Source of the DNA: Lachnospiraceae bacterium
GTDB taxonomy: Bacteria; Bacillota; Clostridia; Lachnospirales; Lachnospiraceae
Assembly (NCBI GenBank): GCA_003862155.1
Contig: QOUV01000015.1
Coordinates: forward strand, 1 to 49,529
Length of the DNA stretch: 49,529 nt
Direction of reading: 5' to 3'
In this document: piece after piece, positions 7,813 to 17,040 of the stretch
Numbering within the stretch: position 1 is the stretch's first letter
Layout: every line of letters starts with the position of its first letter
Position numbers and translations under genes: made by a program
Notes under the pieces: model-generated
Seen by the model: the letters and a program-made list of their open reading frames with translations, nothing else
The model's database searches: none
What the model was told of the DNA's origin: nothing

Positions 7813-8361
7813 TTAAAAGCTCCGTCTGCCGCCTCCATGGAGAGCCTTCTCCTCTTCATAAGCCTCATGCTCTGTCTTTGACATGCAGACAGGTCCAATG
7901 TCTGTGTTATAGATCTTTCTATCCGCAATTTCTGCGGGAGCCTCATTTTTTAAAATCTCAAGCGTTTTCTGGTCTCTCCGCCCGCCATAGAACTTATCGA
8001 TCACTCTCGCAAACACCTCTTCATCAGGAGCCGCTTTTTCAAAAAGAGTCATGCACGACAGCAGCTTCAGGTAATCCGGACTCCCGAATACCTCATACGG
8101 ATCATCTGTTTCAAGGTCAAGAAGCGCACTGCTTATCTCAATAAGCCTCTCCCCAAGCACCGGATCCTTCATAAAATCCACGGCTTCCTTAATGCTCTGT
8201 ATCGAATAGAACCTGGAAATGCCCGTCATCCCCAGCCCATGAATCTGTGGAAAAATGTACCACATCCAGTGAGAACGCTTCTTTCCTGCTTTTATCTCTG
8301 AAAGCGCAGTCTCGAAATCATCCTTCTGCGCATCCTTGAACCTCTGTAAACCTTCAGACAT
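7813..8361 (-). CDS. DUF1810 family protein
   Basis: This 182-aa protein matches the DUF1810 family throughout. It has RFKDAQ near the start, the family hallmark KRSHWMWYIFPQ at residues 28-39, then SRFYSI, and a conserved GSPDYLKLLSCMTLF segment. The biochemical role of the family is not established. The length is slightly above the usual 140-150 aa because of a charged C-terminal tail. A GGAG ribosome site precedes the start. It stands alone between a terminator and a patch of gene debris. Confidence 0.85.
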   Translation of the reverse strand: MSEGLQRFKDAQKDDFETALSEIKAGKKRSHWMWYIFPQIHGLGMTGISRFYSIQSIKEAVDFMKDPVLGERLIEISSALLDLETDDPYEVFGSPDYLKLLSCMTLFEKAAPDEEVFARVIDKFYGGRRDQKTLEILKNEAPAEIADRKIYNTDIGPVCMSKTEHEAYEEEKALHGGGRRSF

Positions 8362-8495
8362 CTTATTTTTCTCCTTGCAGGCGCAAGGCCCTTATGTGAC
8401 TATCTTATCATGCAAAAATACTCATGTCACTTCCTGATCCTGACATCTATAAAAAGTCTCTTCCTGCCATCCCAAAAATAAAGTATAATAGCAGC

Positions 8496-8627
8496 ATGAA
8501 CACAAAAAATCTTATGAACCTCTCAGCAGCAGAATATTTTAAAAAGAGCCTGATGCCAGCCATACTCTCAGACTATGACAGGCTTTCAGCCGAAAACGGC
8601 CTTATAGTCATAGAGGGTGCCGGCTCA
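8496..8627 (+). pseudogene. cobQ: Internal fragment of cobyric acid synthase (cobQ)
   Basis: The frame reads LSAAEYFKKSLMPAILSDYD, then RLSAENGLIVIEGAGS. This corresponds to a middle part of CobQ, the glutamine-dependent amidase of cobalamin synthesis (recalled family pattern MSA.EYY..K..L.P.I...Y..L......I.IEGAGSPAEINL). The homology stops exactly after GAGS, where an insertion-sequence end begins. CobQ is about 500 aa, so roughly 8 percent is left. No other cobalamin genes are present. Bases 8362-8495 show no gene. Confidence 0.7.
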
Positions 8628-8660
8628 TTTCAAGGTTCAGCACACCTTTTAGGTGTGGGA
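8628..8660 (-). mobile_element. Orphan end of the IS4-like element
   Basis: Read on the minus strand, this 33-base stretch starts TCCCACACCTAAAAGGTGTG and matches 31 of 33 bases of the left end of the IS4-like remnant at 31934-31966. It contains a 7-bp hairpin (CACACCT/AGGTGTG). It sits exactly at the joint between the cobQ fragment and the restriction-modification fragment, so an element of this family was involved in the rearrangement. Confidence 0.65.
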
Positions 8661-8667
8661 GGTTTAG

Positions 8668-9537
8668 TTACTGATAGATTTGGTGAATCATAGTGTTTAT
8701 TTCATCATGGATTTCATCACATTTATCATATTCATTATCAATAATATATTTTTTTATTAATTTTACCTTTTTGCTTATTTCGGAAATCATTTCCGGTGAA
8801 GGTTCTATATATGGAATTTGTTTAATGTAATTTGCAGAATTATTTGCAGTAGGATTGATAATATGTATCAATTCATTTATGACATCTGAATTCATTAAAG
8901 CCAATATATACAACAATTTTGTTTCATCTTTTGGAAAAATGCCAACAATCGATTGGTCGAATACGCGCTTGTCAATCATAAAAGCTTTGATCGTGCTTGA
9001 CTTTACCATTGGAATAGCAACACCCGTTTTGAAATAAAAGCTTGAATTTTGAAAGCGAGATTTACCATTACTGTTATAGAATTTTATTGTTTCTGAGTCC
9101 CAACGAACAAACCATTCATCACTTGTTCTAAAATAGCGTGTTTTTGAAGCACTCTTAACATACGGAATATATCCTTCATCTACATTTGGAATTCCATTAA
9201 GAGAATCACATTCAAATATTAAAGAACTTTTAATTTTTTCATAGCTTTTTCCGCCCTTGACAGAATCATTAAGAGCGCGAATAAATCGTTTGTTGTCACC
9301 GGTATAAAATCCTGTTACTACATCGGCAACATCTCCCAATTTAATTGATGAATTATTGATAATTGATGCAGTTCCTTTATCTGTCAAAATGAACCGGTGC
9401 TGGGCATTAGAGTATATATCTTTTTGTTTGATATTAAATGTAGTTAAGTTTGGTGGTAATTTCTCACTAAATAAACTTGCAAACTCAGCTGACGAATCAA
9501 ATCCTTTAATAATTTTAATTTCATTATAGACCTCCAA
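8668..9537 (-). pseudogene. C-terminal part of a type IIG-like restriction-modification enzyme (specificity domain)
   Basis: This is a 289-codon frame opened by TTG. The segments KLGDVADVVTGFYTGDNKRF, YIPYVKSA followed by an aromatic-rich WFVRWDSE, then GVAIPMV and ALMNSDVINELI, fit the TaqI-like C-terminal specificity region of adenine methylases fused to endonucleases, or PglX-like methylases. The catalytic N-terminus with NPPY is missing. An in-frame TAG lies just upstream, and a short VIDFGGL-like string, typical of the missing part, appears in another frame at the joint. The DNA is clearly more AT-rich than its neighbours. It is most likely a non-functional remnant, although GGAGG before a nearby out-of-frame ATG could be misread as a start. 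Confidence 0.65.
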
Positions 9538-9711
9538 AATCTATTACCATCCAATTTATTATTATGCCATAAAAGAGCGGCTATCTCAATTTAGTAACTA
9601 TTAATATCGTCTTTTAAATAATTGTATCTCTTTGCAGATTTAAGCGTCAAATATGCGAAAAAATGGCATAAAGAAAGGCGGATAGCCCTTGAAAACAAAG
9701 GATTTACGTCT

Positions 9712-9894
9712 TATTTTATTCTCCTTCTGAAAATACGCTTCTACATTCAGTCCACGGATCCGCCGGAGCATCTCGACCGAATCGACCGTGTTCCTGGCGA
9801 AGCGGCTGATCGATTTTGTGAGGATCAGGTTGATATTTCCGGCTTCGCAGACTTCCATCATTCTAAGGAACTGTGCCCGGTGCCGGTTTTCTTT
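9712..9894 (-). pseudogene. Fragment of a serine recombinase (resolvase domain)
   Basis: About 60 codons read RAQFLRMMEVCEAGNINLIL, then TKSISRFARNTVDSVEMLRR, ending KEN. This is the second half of the catalytic domain of large serine recombinases (recalled pattern ...LI.TKSISRFARN). The catalytic serine segment and the whole DNA-binding part are absent. The fragment begins exactly at the stop codon of the XRE gene, so the joint is a recombination scar. Bases 9538-9711 show nothing else. Confidence 0.7.
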
Positions 9895-10915
9895 ATTTTT
9901 CATACCATTTGATGTATTCTCTACCAAGATCAGTGAGCTTGACCCAGTAATCGTACTTAAACTCAAATTTCGGCTCATGGTCATACAGATTCGGATGTGC
10001 TTCATATGCCTTCCTGTCAGACATATACTGTTCTTTCAGTTGCAGGTAATCCTCTTTATCTGATTCCTGTTTGTATAATTCTATGCATTTCTTTTCTATT
10101 GCCGATAGATTAAGCGTATATTCCGGCTTATTATCTGATCTCCACCTGTTGCTGCCATCCTGTATTATATCGCATATTTCTTCCGGCAGGTCCTCCTCGT
10201 CAAGGTAACTTTTATCGGTTGTTCCGACATGTATCGGTTTCTCGACCGCCTTGCAGAGCTGGTATAGCCCTGATATATCATAATCTTTACTAATATCGGG
10301 GATTCTTATAAGATTATCTGTTATAAATTCAACCGGCATCTGCATAAATGAAAATCCTTTATCAGGATTTTCTACACCATATTGATATATGATGTCAACA
10401 AATGGGTCATTATTCTGATGATAATATGATTCGTTCTTCTCCTCATAATTTCCGATAATACTCTTTATATGTCTTATTTTCTGTTGAACGGCAAAACTTC
10501 CGCCATATTCCCGGATAAAAGAATAATCCATCGGCCACATGCATGGACTGTCATTCTTTTTATTTACCTTTGCCAGATATACGGTGTATCCGAATATCTC
10601 CATTTCCTCCTCAGTAAGTACAGTGTGTTTTACTTTGTCAATGATTGCTGGCCAGTCCTCAAAAAGGAAATAAGGAAAATTATCCACTGCAGCTTCATCC
10701 GCTTCTTCCCTTCTCTCGCCAAAAATCTGTAAAACCGTCTTATCGCGTGTCTTCTGGTCTACTCCGTACACATCCAGCAAGTCATGAAGTGACTCCTTCG
10801 GGATCCTTTCTGTCCGTTCCCATCCCTGCAGTGTTGACACTGATACTTCCAGCTTCTCAGCAACCGCTTCCTGTGTCATCCCTGTTTCATCTCTTAACTT
10901 CTTTAATGTATTCAT
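9893..10915 (-). CDS. XRE-family helix-turn-helix protein with an uncharacterised C-terminal region
   Basis: This protein of about 340 aa starts at the ATG before NTLKKLRDETGMTQ, where homology to HTH_3 begins. Residues 1-60 form a classical Cro/CI helix-turn-helix (MTQEAVAEKLEVSVSTLQGW). The remaining 280 residues are acidic and aromatic-rich and are not recognised. The tail WVKLTDLGREYIKWYEK resembles the end of a winged-helix module. It is likely a DNA-binding regulator whose large C-terminal part senses something. It stands alone, and its stop codon abuts a recombinase fragment, so it probably belongs to a mobile or defence-related cargo (inference). Confidence 0.75.
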   Translation of the reverse strand: MNTLKKLRDETGMTQEAVAEKLEVSVSTLQGWERTERIPKESLHDLLDVYGVDQKTRDKTVLQIFGERREEADEAAVDNFPYFLFEDWPAIIDKVKHTVLTEEEMEIFGYTVYLAKVNKKNDSPCMWPMDYSFIREYGGSFAVQQKIRHIKSIIGNYEEKNESYYHQNNDPFVDIIYQYGVENPDKGFSFMQMPVEFITDNLIRIPDISKDYDISGLYQLCKAVEKPIHVGTTDKSYLDEEDLPEEICDIIQDGSNRWRSDNKPEYTLNLSAIEKKCIELYKQESDKEDYLQLKEQYMSDRKAYEAHPNLYDHEPKFEFKYDYWVKLTDLGREYIKWYEK

Positions 10916-11043
10916 GCGCTGCCTCCTTGTAATGCTTGTTATTAAATGATAACTATACAATAGCGGATAGCCGGTACACACACAACTGACTTTTAACCCA
11001 AAACTCCCTTACTGAAAATGATTAGTTATATAAAAATAATTAC

Positions 11044-11083
11044 AAAAAATGGTTCATATCTCAGAAAAATTGAGATGAACCAT
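11044..11083 (-). terminator. Terminator of the serine dehydratase operon
   Basis: On the minus strand ATGGTTCATCTCA pairs with TGAGATATGAACCAT (two-base bulge) and is followed by TTTTTTG. It lies 32 bases after the sdaAA stop. Confidence 0.85.
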
Positions 11084-11114
11084 CAAAATTTTTAAGTGTG
11101 CTTTAAACATCTTA

Positions 11115-11984
11115 TTATTCCTGGCTCTCAGAGAGTTTCCTGGCGGTCTCGCTTGCGGCGAGGCCGCCTTTTCCGGTTTCTCTTAAAGTCCCGTCCATCA
11201 TTCTTCCAACTGACTTCATGGCGTCGATGACTTCATCTGCAGGAATCCTGCTCTCTATTCCACTGACAGCCATATCACTTGAAGTTACAGCGTTCACGGC
11301 GCCGATCACATTTCTCTTTATGCACGGGACCTCTACCAGGCCGCAGACTGGATCGCATACAAGGCCGAGAAGACCCTTGAGTGCAAGAGCGGATGCGTTA
11401 AAAACCTGGTGAGGAGTGCCGCCCCTTAAATAGGTAAGGGCTCCTGCAGCCATTGCTGAGGCAGAACCGATCTCCGCCTGACAGCCGCCCTCTGCGCCGG
11501 AAAGAGAAGCTCTCCTGGCAATGACACCTCCGATTCCGCCAGCCACATAAAGAGCCTCGGTCATTCTGTCATCGGTGCAGGTATCCGGATCTCTCTCCTG
11601 GAAACTGATAAGGACAGCCGGAACTATCCCGCAGGAGCCGGCGGTCGGAGCAGCGACTATTCTTTTCATACAGGCATTTGATTCAGCAACTTTCAATGCC
11701 TTCCCCATGACTGATGTGATAAAGTCACCAGCTATAAGCCTGCCATGGGCCGCCGCAGCCTCAAGCCTTCCTGCATCACCGCCGCTGAGACCGCTCGTAG
11801 ACTGAAGAGCCGGATCGTACTTCGCGATAGAGTCCTTCATAGCCATATACATCGATTTCATTTTATTAAAATCCGTCTGTGGCCTGATCCCCTGATCCTG
11901 TGCATCATCGTCCATAATTATCTGCCAAAGCGGCTTGTCAGAAGAAGCCGCGTCATTTTCGAGTTGTGCTAATGAGCCGTACAT
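11115..11984 (-). CDS. sdaAA: L-serine ammonia-lyase, iron-sulfur-dependent, alpha subunit
   Basis: This 289-aa catalytic subunit of the oxygen-sensitive L-serine dehydratase converts serine to pyruvate and ammonia. It carries the cysteines that hold the iron-sulfur cluster (PTAGSCGIVPA, GGCQAEIGSASAMAAG, and CDPVCGLVEVPC with three cysteines) and the GGIGGVIARRASLSGAEGG motif. Length is typical for the split alpha subunit. It is the second gene after sdaAB, separated by 17 bases, and ends at a clear terminator. Confidence 0.95.
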   Translation of the reverse strand: MYGSLAQLENDAASSDKPLWQIIMDDDAQDQGIRPQTDFNKMKSMYMAMKDSIAKYDPALQSTSGLSGGDAGRLEAAAAHGRLIAGDFITSVMGKALKVAESNACMKRIVAAPTAGSCGIVPAVLISFQERDPDTCTDDRMTEALYVAGGIGGVIARRASLSGAEGGCQAEIGSASAMAAGALTYLRGGTPHQVFNASALALKGLLGLVCDPVCGLVEVPCIKRNVIGAVNAVTSSDMAVSGIESRIPADEVIDAMKSVGRMMDGTLRETGKGGLAASETARKLSESQE

Positions 11985-12001
11985 AATTCCTCCATCCGAG
12001 A

Positions 12002-12664
12002 TCAGAGCGGACTATAATATGTCACCTTTTTTACGCCCTCGAGTTTCCTGAGCCATTCGATGCCATCCTGCGGCACTTCCTTGTCGAGCTCTAAGACCAT
12101 GACAGCGTTTCCGCCGCGTCTGGAGCGGTAGAGCTGCATGGTGGCGATATTGACATATTTGTGCTGGAGCATTGAAGTGACCTCAGCCACATGACCTGGC
12201 TGGTCGACATTGTGGACAATAAGGGTTGGCAGTTCGCCGCTGAAGTTCGCAGTAAGACCGTCTATTTTTGAAATACGGATCCGACCGCCGCCTACGGACT
12301 CAGCGATAACTGAGAGTTTTTTGCCTCCGACTCCCTTCATATCGACCTTTGCTGAATTCGGATGAGCGTCTTCTCCTAAGTCTATCGGATAGAATTTTAT
12401 TTTAATCCCGCGATCCCTGGCTATGTCAAAAGACTCGGGAATTCTCGAATCATCGACATCAAAACCGAGAAGACCTGCCACAATCGCGCGGTCAGTTCCG
12501 TGTCCTTTGCCGGTGTTTAAAAATGAGCCGTGCAGTCCGATCCTTGCCTCAGCAAGGTCTTCCGCAAGCAGCTTCCTGCAGGCGTTTCCGATCCTGACAG
12601 CTCCGGCTGTATGCGAGCTTGAAGGTCCGACCATTACCGGACCGATTATATCAAATAGATTCAT
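12002..12664 (-). CDS. sdaAB: L-serine ammonia-lyase, iron-sulfur-dependent, beta subunit
   Basis: This 220-aa partner of SdaAA starts at the ATG before NLFDIIGPVMVGPSSSHTAG; that PSSSHTAG loop is the family hallmark. Residues about 148-220 form an ACT-like regulatory domain (LIVHNVDQPGHVAEVTSML), thought to sense serine in this family. The frame stays open for 24 codons upstream, but AAAGGGAAAA-type purines and homology support the chosen start. The pair forms a two-gene operon that feeds pyruvate. Confidence 0.94.
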   Translation of the reverse strand: MNLFDIIGPVMVGPSSSHTAGAVRIGNACRKLLAEDLAEARIGLHGSFLNTGKGHGTDRAIVAGLLGFDVDDSRIPESFDIARDRGIKIKFYPIDLGEDAHPNSAKVDMKGVGGKKLSVIAESVGGGRIRISKIDGLTANFSGELPTLIVHNVDQPGHVAEVTSMLQHKYVNIATMQLYRSRRGGNAVMVLELDKEVPQDGIEWLRKLEGVKKVTYYSPL

Positions 12665-12840
12665 TTTTCCCTTTCCGCATGACCTCTGCCGCTGCAAAAT
12701 GATAAAAAACAGATAATGACAGTATAGCATACACAAGGCACAAAATCGAGCGTAAAAGCCCTTGTCCAGCCTGGCTTTGAGTATTTAATATAAAGATGGC
12801 AGATATCTTCAACCTTCCTTATCAGCAAAACTATGGAATA

Positions 12841-12868
12841 AAAAAAAGAGGTTATTTGCAATAACCTC
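12841..12868 (-). terminator. Terminator after the 101-aa gene
   Basis: A perfect 9-bp stem, GAGGTTATT and AATAACCTC, with a three-base loop is followed on the minus strand by eight T in a row. It lies 20 bases past the stop of the small gene at 12888. Confidence 0.92.
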
Positions 12869-12887
12869 GTCTGTCATTTCGTATATT

Positions 12888-13193
12888 TCAGATCCCTGAA
12901 TGCCATTTCGTACCCTGCCTGGTACTGTGGGTCTCTTTATATTTTTCCTGGAGCTTTTTTTCAAGTTTCTTTTCAGCAACGAACTCCTGCTTTTCTTTCT
13001 CGACCTGCTCGTCTCGTTCTGCCTGATACTTTCTTAATATCTCCATCTCATCATCAGAATAAGATTCGAATGCTATTCTCGCATCGATGAATCTGCCGTA
13101 CTCGTTACCCATATCTGGCAGAGGATCTTTTCTCTCACTGTCAATTGATTTCTGGAGATTTTCGATAATACTTTTCTTTTCTGCATCATTCAT
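12888..13193 (-). CDS. Small charged hypothetical protein
   Basis: This 101-aa protein is very rich in Glu and Lys. Residues 45-85 (DDEMEILRKYQAERDEQ and following) are predicted to be a long helix or coiled coil. It has no signal peptide or membrane segment, and I do not recognise it. AAGGGA precedes the ATG. It follows the AIM24 gene by 29 bases and is ended by a strong terminator, so the two form one transcription unit. Confidence 0.65.
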   Translation of the reverse strand: MNDAEKKSIIENLQKSIDSERKDPLPDMGNEYGRFIDARIAFESYSDDEMEILRKYQAERDEQVEKEKQEFVAEKKLEKKLQEKYKETHSTRQGTKWHSGI

Positions 13194-13222
13194 AAGTAAA
13201 TCCCTTATCGCATCCTGCAGAC

Positions 13223-13903
13223 TTAATTACCCGAAGGATGCGGCATATACTCATAGAGTTTCATTGCCGTGGAAGCGATAGGCATACTCTGTAAGATCAG
13301 ATGTCCCGGTCCGTAAACCACTGTATTGAAAAGGCCCTCTCCGCCAAAAAGAACATTGCCTATTCCTTTTACTGTCTGAACTTCCATTCTGCAGCTCTCT
13401 GACATAGCAGCCACATACCCGGTGTCTACGATCTTGCAGTCACCTGCAGGCACATCATATTCGTGGGCTGAACCATCGATTTCCAGGAATACCAGTCCGC
13501 TTCCTGTGAAGCGTCTCATCAGAAAGCCCTCACCGCCGAACAGTCCGCGGCTTAAATGCTTCTGAATATAGACTTCATTATTTATATTTCCACAGGACGC
13601 CAGAAATGAACCTTTCTGGACAATGAGTCCATTGCCGGGAGTAACCTCTACTGCTCGTATCGAGCCCGGAAATTTTGATGAAAAAGCTATCTCCCCTGGT
13701 CTGTTTGCTAGATAAGTGTTCATGAAGGCATTCTCCTTCGTAAGCATACGCCCGAACATCTTACCCAGGCCGCCGGCGCTTGTCTGCATCTCGATTTCAT
13801 TGTCCATCCATGACATAGCGCCTGCTTCACATTGAATATTTTCTCCGGAATCGAGCTGCACTTTCAATACCGGAAGGTTTCCACCGCTGATCTCATATCT
13901 CAT
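13223..13903 (-). CDS. AIM24/TIGR00266 family protein, copy 1
   Basis: This 226-aa protein of the AIM24 (DUF124) family is a beta-rich fold with repeated Gly motifs: GGLGKMFGRML, FGGEGFLMRRFTG and LFGGEGLFNTVVYGPG. It has no signal peptide. The bacterial role is not established. A second copy at 30240-30914 is nearly identical along most of its length. The gene lies 40 bases after the sugar-binding lipoprotein and before a small charged protein. Confidence 0.88.
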   Translation of the reverse strand: MRYEISGGNLPVLKVQLDSGENIQCEAGAMSWMDNEIEMQTSAGGLGKMFGRMLTKENAFMNTYLANRPGEIAFSSKFPGSIRAVEVTPGNGLIVQKGSFLASCGNINNEVYIQKHLSRGLFGGEGFLMRRFTGSGLVFLEIDGSAHEYDVPAGDCKIVDTGYVAAMSESCRMEVQTVKGIGNVLFGGEGLFNTVVYGPGHLILQSMPIASTAMKLYEYMPHPSGN

Positions 13904-13943
13904 ATTCGCTTCCTTTTATAAAAATATTTCTGTGTCAGATTGT

Positions 13944-14939
13944 TTATGACATATACTTCGATACATTCGATGAATCAACAGGCTCAAATGGAACCCAGCC
14001 GTAGAGCCGGTTGTCCGTTACACCCTTGATTCCTTTGGCTGACTTTCCACTGCCGAGCGTTTTCGCTATCTCGACTGCCTTTGCAGCCTGTCCCTTGGCA
14101 TTCTGGAAAACAGTAAAGCTCATCTTTCCCTGGGAAATGGACTTGCAGCCGTCCGATGTAGCATCTACTCCGGTCACAGGGATCTTCTTCGGGTCGAGGC
14201 CGTTGTCCTCAAGGGCCTGAATGGCGCCGAGAGCCATAGTGTCATTATTCGAAAGGATCGCATCTACAGACTTGCCAGACTTGAAGAAAAGGTCGAGCTT
14301 GTGACGGGCTTCTGTGTCAAGCCAGTCGCAGTAATCTTCGAAAACGATATTTACCTTTATTCCATCGCGCTTAAAAGTGTTCTTGTTTGCCAGAGTTCTC
14401 TGGATCGTAGCTGAATGTCCCTTCTCGCCTTCGAGAATTACTACATTCATCTCTTTCTTTCCAAGTTTTTTGATAACGTACTCTGCCTGCAGCTTGCCAC
14501 ACTGAGATTCATCGGAAGCTACATACATATACTTGTCGGCTTTAAGTGCGCTCTCATCAGGCTGGTTGTTTACGTAGATAACCGGCAGGCCGCCTGCTGC
14601 AAGCTCAATCTGCGGAGCTGTCGAAGCGTCAGCGAGACGGCAGATGATAGCAGAATAACCTCCTGACGCAGCATTTCTGGCTGCTTCGGCCTGTTTCTCG
14701 ACATCTTCACCGACTTCCCTGTCATCAATCGTAACTCCGGCCTTCTTTGCCTCTGACAAGATAGCATCCATCAGAGATTTTCTGTACGCATCTTTCTTGT
14801 CGGTGCCGATCAGCATGATCTTTCCGCTGCCACCGCTGGCAGATTTACCGGAAGAGCTTCCGCATCCTGAAAGGAGACCGACGCTCATAGCTGCCATGCC
14901 AACAAATGCTGTAATTTTTTTAAGTAAATGTTTTTTCAT
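13944..14939 (-). CDS. Sugar-binding lipoprotein (periplasmic-binding-protein type 1, MglB-like)
   Basis: This 331-aa exported lipoprotein has a signal peptide ending in the lipobox LLSGC, then a Ser/Gly-rich linker and a Peripla_BP_4 domain. Segments such as GGYSAIICRLAD, PVIYVNNQP, LSNNDTMALGAIQALE and PVTGVDATSDG are typical of galactose- or ribose-binding proteins. I chose the ATG at 14939 because GAGGAG lies just upstream. No ABC permease or ATPase is adjacent. Its partner is the chemoreceptor gene 14 bases upstream, so it may serve sugar sensing (chemotaxis) or supply a transporter encoded elsewhere (inference). Confidence 0.88.
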   Translation of the reverse strand: MKKHLLKKITAFVGMAAMSVGLLSGCGSSSGKSASGGSGKIMLIGTDKKDAYRKSLMDAILSEAKKAGVTIDDREVGEDVEKQAEAARNAASGGYSAIICRLADASTAPQIELAAGGLPVIYVNNQPDESALKADKYMYVASDESQCGKLQAEYVIKKLGKKEMNVVILEGEKGHSATIQRTLANKNTFKRDGIKVNIVFEDYCDWLDTEARHKLDLFFKSGKSVDAILSNNDTMALGAIQALEDNGLDPKKIPVTGVDATSDGCKSISQGKMSFTVFQNAKGQAAKAVEIAKTLGSGKSAKGIKGVTDNRLYGWVPFEPVDSSNVSKYMS

Positions 14940-14953
14940 CGATGTCTGTCTCC

Positions 14954-16960
14954 TCAAATCTTAAACTTATTTACATAACCGGTCAGGGTATCTGAGGTAT
15001 CGGCAAGTTCTTTGGAGTTGTCCTTAACTTCCTGGCTCGATCTGGTGATGTTCTCAGCCTTCTCGACCATATCCTCAGAAGTCTTTAAGATTTCATCTGA
15101 AGAAGCGGCCTGCTCCTCGGAAATAGCTGCAACGTTTGCTGCAACATCGTTTACCTTGTCGACATCGGCTGCCATCTCCTGGATCAGATTATCCGACTGC
15201 TGGATGTTCTTGTAAATATCGTCAAAAGTTGAAACAGCTGTGTTGATGAGCTCTGTGTTCTCCTTGATGCTCTCAGCACTGTTATTGGCCTGATCGACAA
15301 CCTTGCTGATAAGGCTCTTGACCTTTCCGATAAGCTTTGAAATATTCTCAGCACTGTCAGCAGAGTTCGAAGCAAGGCTTCCGATCTGTGAAGCGACAAC
15401 TGCAAATCCCTTGCCGCTCTCTCCTGCTCTGGCGGCCTCGATAGAGGCATTCAGTGAGAGGAGGTTTGTCTCGTCTGCGATCTCAGAAATAACTTCTACA
15501 ATCTTTGTGATCTCCTCAGAAGCACTTCCAACCTCACCGATACTTGAAACAAGTTCGTTGTTAGTCTTTTCGATACGGACCATAGCCTCTGAGAGGCTCT
15601 TCATATCGTCTCTGCCCTTCTGTGAGAGCTCAACCGTAGACTTCATCGAATCTCCGGCCTTCGAAGATTTGTCCTTCGTATCAGATACTACCATAGCAAG
15701 TGTAGTAGCGTTCTGTGCGATATCGTTTACAGCCTTTGAGAGCTGGTCAACAGTATCGTTCAGGTTCTTCATGGCCTCGGACTGCGACTTCGAGTCATTG
15801 AGCATCGACTTCGATACCTCATCCGAAGAATCCGACTGTTTCTTGAGTCTGTCTGACTCCGCGTTGATCTGCGAAAGCATACCGCGCATCCTTTCGACGA
15901 ACTTCGCTACAGAGCCCGACATGGCACCGATCTCGTCGTTTGACTTCTGTGTTACATGAATAGTGAAGTCTCCGTTTGTCATAGCCGTGATATTTTCTGT
16001 AATATCTGAGATAGGAGCTGTTACTCTCTTTACAACAAAGTAGATTGAAATCGAGATAATAATAGCTGCAAGAATACCGACGAAGATGAGGATATTCGTC
16101 ATCTGTCTTACGCCGCTAAAAATGGTGGCAGCCGGTACATATGATACTAACAGCCAGTCAGTTCCCTCTATCTGCTTAAAGGCCACGAGATTTCCTGCGA
16201 TAGTAGAATTGTTGTAATTCATCGTGGCAATATTTCCTGCTATGCCTTTAAGAAGCGGAGATGTAGAGTTCTTTCCAAGCTTCTTTCCAGAGAGAGTGAT
16301 ATCAGGGCTCGCAAGGATCGTGTTGTCGTTCGTATCGATAAGCATAGCCTTGGCATCTGTCATCTTTACTCCGGAGTTTACGATAGTGGAAATCTTGTTC
16401 AGAGAGAGATCTGCTCCGATGACTTTGAGCTCATCAGAACCGTCATCAAGCATACCGGTCGCACTGATTATCATATTGCCATAGCCATCGTCATAGGCAC
16501 TTCCGAAGTGCATCGAAACAGAAGTAGTTCCCTGCTTAAACCAGGTGGAATCCTCAGGATTAGCTGCGGAATACGACGATTTCGTAGGCTTTATAACCTT
16601 TCCGGTGGCTGTTCCGATGTGAAGACCATCGGCGGCATTTGAATTGTAGCCGTATGTAGCATCGATAATATGCTGAAGCGCCGACATACCCGGCTGTGTC
16701 TGCTCTATCAGGTGCTTGACAGATGAAAAATCTGCCAGATTCTCATCCATCCAGGAATTGATACTTTCAGCCTGATTTGCCACAGACGCGGTCAGCTCAT
16801 CAGTAGCCATCTGCCTGATTCTCTTTGTCGAAGAGAGATCTGCGATTAAAATCAGTACAAATACCATGACAAGCACGAGTGGAGCAATGAGCTTCATCAG
16901 CTTTCCTCTAACCGAGCTCCTTCTCGCCACAGACGATGAAGTGTTGACTTTTTTCTTCAT
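14954..16960 (-). CDS. Methyl-accepting chemotaxis protein
   Basis: This 668-aa membrane chemoreceptor has a first membrane helix at about 27-47, an extracellular Cache-type ligand domain (about 55-280, with DSTWFKQG and ADLSLNKIS), a second helix at about 285-310, HAMP, and a long cytoplasmic signalling domain. The hairpin tip [20 protein letters not shown] is well conserved. GGAGG precedes the ATG. It is the first gene of a pair with the sugar-binding lipoprotein and implies that the organism is motile. Confidence 0.95.
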   Translation of the reverse strand: MKKKVNTSSSVARRSSVRGKLMKLIAPLVLVMVFVLILIADLSSTKRIRQMATDELTASVANQAESINSWMDENLADFSSVKHLIEQTQPGMSALQHIIDATYGYNSNAADGLHIGTATGKVIKPTKSSYSAANPEDSTWFKQGTTSVSMHFGSAYDDGYGNMIISATGMLDDGSDELKVIGADLSLNKISTIVNSGVKMTDAKAMLIDTNDNTILASPDITLSGKKLGKNSTSPLLKGIAGNIATMNYNNSTIAGNLVAFKQIEGTDWLLVSYVPAATIFSGVRQMTNILIFVGILAAIIISISIYFVVKRVTAPISDITENITAMTNGDFTIHVTQKSNDEIGAMSGSVAKFVERMRGMLSQINAESDRLKKQSDSSDEVSKSMLNDSKSQSEAMKNLNDTVDQLSKAVNDIAQNATTLAMVVSDTKDKSSKAGDSMKSTVELSQKGRDDMKSLSEAMVRIEKTNNELVSSIGEVGSASEEITKIVEVISEIADETNLLSLNASIEAARAGESGKGFAVVASQIGSLASNSADSAENISKLIGKVKSLISKVVDQANNSAESIKENTELINTAVSTFDDIYKNIQQSDNLIQEMAADVDKVNDVAANVAAISEEQAASSDEILKTSEDMVEKAENITRSSQEVKDNSKELADTSDTLTGYVNKFKI

Positions 16961-17040
16961 ATAACCTCCTGAAAAATTCTCTCCTTTTTTTACAAGTAAC
17001 TTATATCATACACCAATTCTGTAAAAAAATGAACAGGAAA

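Noticed and set aside
9640-9711. Tail of the recombinase frame after KENKI
   Set aside because: The residues do not continue the recombinase domain and look like random translation after the break.
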